This document shows, piece by piece, positions 57,618 through 59,357 of a stretch of DNA of 59,357 nt. Position numbers and translations under genes: made by a program. The notes below the pieces were generated by a model. That model was given only the letters and a program-made list of their open reading frames with translations, did not search any database and had not been told where the DNA came from. The first letter of the stretch is position 1. Each line of letters opens with the position of its first letter. The stretch lies in IMG/VR virus record IMGVR_UViG_3300042486_000337, positions 1 through 59,357 of that record; one strand, 5' to 3'. Source of the stretch: a virus.

Positions 57618-57818
57618 CCCCATTTGTTCGTTCATCTCGGAGATGGGTGCTCCTGCACGTGTTTCCACCCACGGGATGGTAGCTTTGCTCCTCAGTATTT
57701 ATGGACTGAGTACCTGTTGAGTAACCATTGGCTACTAATGGTATTTTTTTACCCCACTTCACCAGTAGAGTGGACTGGCTACCATATAGGGAGTGGGGGT
57801 TTCCCGTTATTTCGGGAC
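57618..57818 (-). ncRNA. Structured RNA of at least six hairpins (about 200 bases)
   Basis: Minus-strand stems TCCCG-AAATAA-CGGGA, CCCCACT...AGTGGGG enclosing CCAGT...ACTGG, ACCATT...AATGGT, CTCAGT...ACTGAG and CATCT-CCG-AGATG. Such density of perfect stems is unlikely by chance in this A/T-rich genome. No coding frame fits. Confidence 0.5.
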
Positions 57819-57822
57819 TCCG

Positions 57823-57897
57823 TGGTGAGAATCGGACTCGAACCGATATCCCTGGATTTTCAGTCCAGTGCGAACTGACCATCTGCGCTATCTCACC
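57823..57897 (-). tRNA. tRNA-Phe (anticodon GAA)
   Basis: Acceptor GGTGAGA/TCTCACC, A73, anticodon hairpin CTGGA-CTGAAAA-TCCAG, T arm ATCGGTTCGAGTCCGAT. Confidence 0.92.
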
Positions 57898-57908
57898 TTT
57901 TGTTTTTG

Positions 57909-58046
57909 TGATGTATGTAGGGTTTGAACCTACGGCATTTAATAGGGTACAACATCTTTAAAGTTATTTCTCAAACTCGTCACTTTACCTATTAAAAGTT
58001 ATATCCTGACCCAAACACAAAACGTTACAGGTTTTGTCAATACATC
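57909..58046 (-). tRNA. Oversized tRNA-like element L (138 bases)
   Basis: Acceptor GATGTAT/ATACATC, A73 and a perfect T arm GTAGGTTCAAACCCTAC. In place of the D arm is a 7-base helix ACAAAAC...GTTTTGT. In place of anticodon and variable arms is a long branch TTTAATAGG...CCTATTAAA. There is no anticodon arm, so the layout is closer to the tRNA-like half of tmRNA than to a tRNA. Confidence 0.45.
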
Positions 58047-58051
58047 ATTTG

Positions 58052-58124
58052 TGGTAAGAGATGGAATCGAACCATCGGCACCTCGGGCTTCAACCAAGTG
58101 CTCTACCTACTGAGCTATCTCACC
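58052..58124 (-). tRNA. tRNA with anticodon GAA (second Phe-type)
   Basis: Acceptor GGTGAGA/TCTTACC, D arm GCTCAGTAGGTAGAGC, anticodon hairpin CTTGG-TTGAAGC-CCGAG, T arm GATGGTTCGATTCCATC. Position 37 is G instead of A, unusual for Phe; otherwise canonical. Confidence 0.88.
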
Positions 58125-58127
58125 AAA

Positions 58128-58269
58128 TGATGATAATGTTGGAGTACCCGTCTCGCTCCAATCTTAAGTGCTTATTCGTAGTTTTACGAGGACCTCGGCA
58201 GGGGGCGGTGAATTCCGATTCCGTCCTGGATTGTCGACATCCGATGGGCGGGGAAAACCATTATCATAT
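58128..58269 (-). ncRNA. Structured RNA closed by GATAATG/CATTATC
   Basis: A 140-base multibranch unit: closing helix GATAATG...CATTATC, inner stems TTGGAG...CTCCAA, CGAGG-TC-CTCG, CGTA-AAAC-TACG and GGAT...ATCC. G/C-rich relative to neighbours, no reading frame. The remaining 80 bases to tRNA-Glu hold GTTAAAC...GTTTAAC. Confidence 0.48.
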
Positions 58270-58351
58270 TTTTTTTTGTCTTTCCAAAATGTCCGTTAAA
58301 CTTTCTAGGTAGCGGCACCTTTACACGGCCGTTTAACTCTACTTGTGATGG

Positions 58352-58423
58352 TAGTCGGTAGGAGAATCGAACTCCTCTTACCAGGATGAAAACCTGGGGT
58401 CCTTACCGATAGACGAACCGACC
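58352..58423 (-). tRNA. tRNA-Glu (anticodon TTC)
   Basis: Acceptor GGTCGGT/ACCGACT (G-T first pair), A73, anticodon hairpin CCAGG-TTTTCAT-CCTGG, T arm AGGAGTTCGATTCTCCT. Confidence 0.93.
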
Positions 58424-58470
58424 ATATTTAGTTCCACTATTTCAATGAACTCCTTTGTTATTTTTGATAG

Positions 58471-58480
58471 TGCAAAGATA
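58471..58480 (-). promoter_or_regulatory. Promoter upstream of tRNA-Glu
   Basis: TGCAAAGATA on plus, i.e. TATCTTTGCA on minus, about 50 bases before tRNA-Glu; it probably drives the run of tRNAs and RNA elements below it. Confidence 0.62.
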
Positions 58481-58514
58481 CAAAGTTTTTTTTAAAGTCA
58501 AACTTTTTTTTTTG

Positions 58515-58586
58515 TGGCCCCTGTAGGAATCGAACCTACTCTAAATGGTATGTAAGACCACCGCTTTCCCATTAAGCTAAAGGGCC
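58515..58586 (-). tRNA. tRNA-Val (anticodon TAC)
   Basis: Acceptor GGCCCTT/AGGGGCC, A73, anticodon hairpin GTGGT-CTTACAT-ACCAT, T arm GTAGGTTCGATTCCTAC. Confidence 0.93.
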
Positions 58587-58636
58587 AATTTTATTTTTCC
58601 ACCATTTCAAAGAACTCATTCTGTTTTTTAACACCA

Positions 58637-58644
58637 CAAAGATA
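58637..58644 (-). promoter_or_regulatory. Promoter upstream of tRNA-Val
   Basis: CAAAGATA on plus (TATCTTTG on minus), with flanks shared with the element at 57246. Confidence 0.6.
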
Positions 58645-58680
58645 AAACATTTATTTTTAATGGGAGGATAAAAAACAAAA

Positions 58681-58710
58681 AACCCCAAACTTTTTTTAGA
58701 AGTTCGGGGT
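58681..58710 (-). terminator. Terminator B (copy 2 of an identical pair)
   Basis: Same stem, loop and T-tract as terminator A at 54379-54409. It follows the small ORF cassette at 58752-58829. Confidence 0.85.
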
Positions 58711-58751
58711 CATATTATAAATTTTATATTATACTATCCTATATTCGAACT

Positions 58752-58829
58752 TCAACAACGCATACCAAACGAGAAACAAACTTCGTGTTGCTCGACAAAT
58801 GATGATATATGGTTTATTGATGTTCTCAT
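58752..58829 (-). CDS. Possible small ORF in promoter-terminator cassette B
   Basis: A 25-codon frame (MRTSINHISSFVEQHEVCF...) with the same setting as cassette A: minus-strand TTGACA-N16-TATTAT upstream, ATTAAAAAAATG start region and the identical terminator downstream. The peptides differ, so the conserved unit may be an RNA. Uncertain. Confidence 0.28.
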   Translation of the reverse strand: MRTSINHISSFVEQHEVCFSFGMRC

Positions 58830-58893
58830 TTTTTTAATTTTATTATAATTATCTTAATAATAGTAAAAAGTTTTATTTTGTCAAATATTTTTT

Positions 58894-59040
58894 TTAATCT
58901 GCAATATAACTACCCAATCTTATTGGTAAAGTAATAGGTGAACACATAAATACCAAAAGTCCCGCAATCCCTCCTAATCTTATGGTTGGAGTAATCATTA
59001 TTAGATAACTTAACACAATATATAGTTCTAAATTTGTCAT
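58894..59040 (-). CDS. Small membrane peptide
   Basis: A 48-residue, highly hydrophobic protein (MTNLELYIVLSYLIMITPTIR, GGIAGLLV FMCSPITLP) with one or two membrane segments. It starts 3 bases after the stop of the gene at 59044, in the same direction. No family recognised. Confidence 0.5.
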   Translation of the reverse strand: MTNLELYIVLSYLIMITPTIRLGGIAGLLVFMCSPITLPIRLGSYIAD

Positions 59041-59043
59041 ATC

Positions 59044-59357
59044 TTATTTTTTTATTCTTTGGTCATTTTCATCTTTAAATTTCGCATACCAATAGTTTTT
59101 GGCGGCATCTGATTTAGCACCTGCAATAAAGGAACCATAATTATCCCCTGCGGTATCGTCATTATTTGACCATCTATCCGCATTTGTTTCAAAAACCCAT
59201 TTGTTCGCACCATCTTCAATTGTTTCTTGTTTTTTAATAGTACAACAACAAACATCATTATTGCAGTTATCACAAGGTTCTTGTTTATGTTCTAAAATTT
59301 GACATTCTCCACAAACAACAGAACAATTATTACTACAAGTTCTATCTTGTTTAGGTT
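59044..59357 (-). CDS. Cys-rich protein, 5' end outside the window (partial)
   Basis: The last 103 residues of a protein whose start lies beyond the right edge. The visible N-terminal part is Cys-rich (DRTCSNNCSVVCGECQILEHK, EPCDNCNNDVCCC), suggesting metal binding; the C-terminal part is polar (NKWVFETNADRWSNNDDTAGD, GAKSDAAKNYWYAKFKDEND). The coding frame is clear from the Cys pattern. Family unknown. Confidence 0.55.
   Translation of the reverse strand, partial: PKQDRTCSNNCSVVCGECQILEHKQEPCDNCNNDVCCCTIKKQETIEDGANKWVFETNADRWSNNDDTAGDNYGSFIAGAKSDAAKNYWYAKFKDENDQRIKK

Noticed and set aside
53213-58312. Several plus-strand reading frames across the tRNA array with motifs such as GFEP and ESNRP
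   Set aside because: They are translations of antisense T-arm sequences (repeated TTCGAACC), a known false-positive pattern; the DNA encodes tRNAs on the minus strand.

Overview
The window is a piece of a large, AT-rich, T4-like myovirus genome whose host is very probably a member of the Bacteroidetes (Flavobacteria-like). Phage evidence: a head module in T4 order but on the minus strand (large terminase gp17 at 37.3-39.1 kb, portal gp20, prohead protease gp21, acidic scaffold, major capsid gp23 at 28.9-30.7 kb), a gp5-like baseplate protein, and a gp55-like late sigma factor. Host evidence: start codons follow A/T-rich leaders without Shine-Dalgarno sequences; promoters match the Bacteroidetes type (TTG about 19-21 bases before TAnnTTTG, often as TATCTTTGC); signal peptides end in SFSQ; DUF4494 and a Bacteroidetes-type ribosomal protein bS21 are present.

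Layout. 0.2-24 kb (plus strand) is one nearly gap-free gene string. It starts with a DnaQ-like exonuclease and a dUTPase. It continues through a very large sugar/glycosyltransferase block (about a dozen transferases, a DegT aminotransferase, a GDP-mannose 3,5-epimerase-like enzyme, a methyltransferase, an acetyltransferase and a degenerate nucleotide-sugar dehydrogenase), interrupted by PhoH. It ends with the sigma factor and tail/baseplate genes. 24-28.8 kb holds small accessory genes: exported paralogs, zinc-ribbon proteins and an HNH endonuclease beside the capsid gene. 28.9-44.7 kb (minus strand) is the head and packaging module with several acidic or low-complexity proteins; a plus-strand bS21 gene is inserted in it. 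44.8-52.9 kb is an accessory proteostasis and lysis region: a UVR-domain protein divergent from a ClpC-like double AAA+ ATPase with a palindromic operator, an INT-repeat endonuclease, an M20/M42 peptidase, a complete tmRNA, a PspC protein and an M15 peptidase.

52.9-58.6 kb is a minus-strand RNA island. It has 17 tRNAs that fold normally or nearly so, plus tRNA-like elements sharing acceptor and T arms but with enlarged or non-canonical interiors (six of 99-138 bases, one of 80 bases with a degenerate anticodon stem). It also has an approximately 490-base highly folded RNA ending in a terminator, several 90-210-base spacers full of perfect hairpins, and two promoter-small ORF-terminator cassettes with an identical terminator. 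Small protein genes (zinc ribbon, membrane protein, unknowns) are mixed in.

How the parts may work together: the phage brings translation components (tRNAs, tmRNA, bS21) and protein-turnover components (ClpC-like ATPase with a ClpP-docking-like IGF loop, UVR protein, peptidase), and a surface-sugar programme probably used on its own virion or on the host surface. Several unrelated small proteins share an N-terminal peptide (MKKxxxLTExDL...IVKKVLNEQ) ending in an L/I/V-x-E site like T4 capsid-targeting peptides cleaved by gp21. I propose these are co-packaged internal head proteins. That peptide family and the RNA island are the strongest candidates for undescribed biology here.
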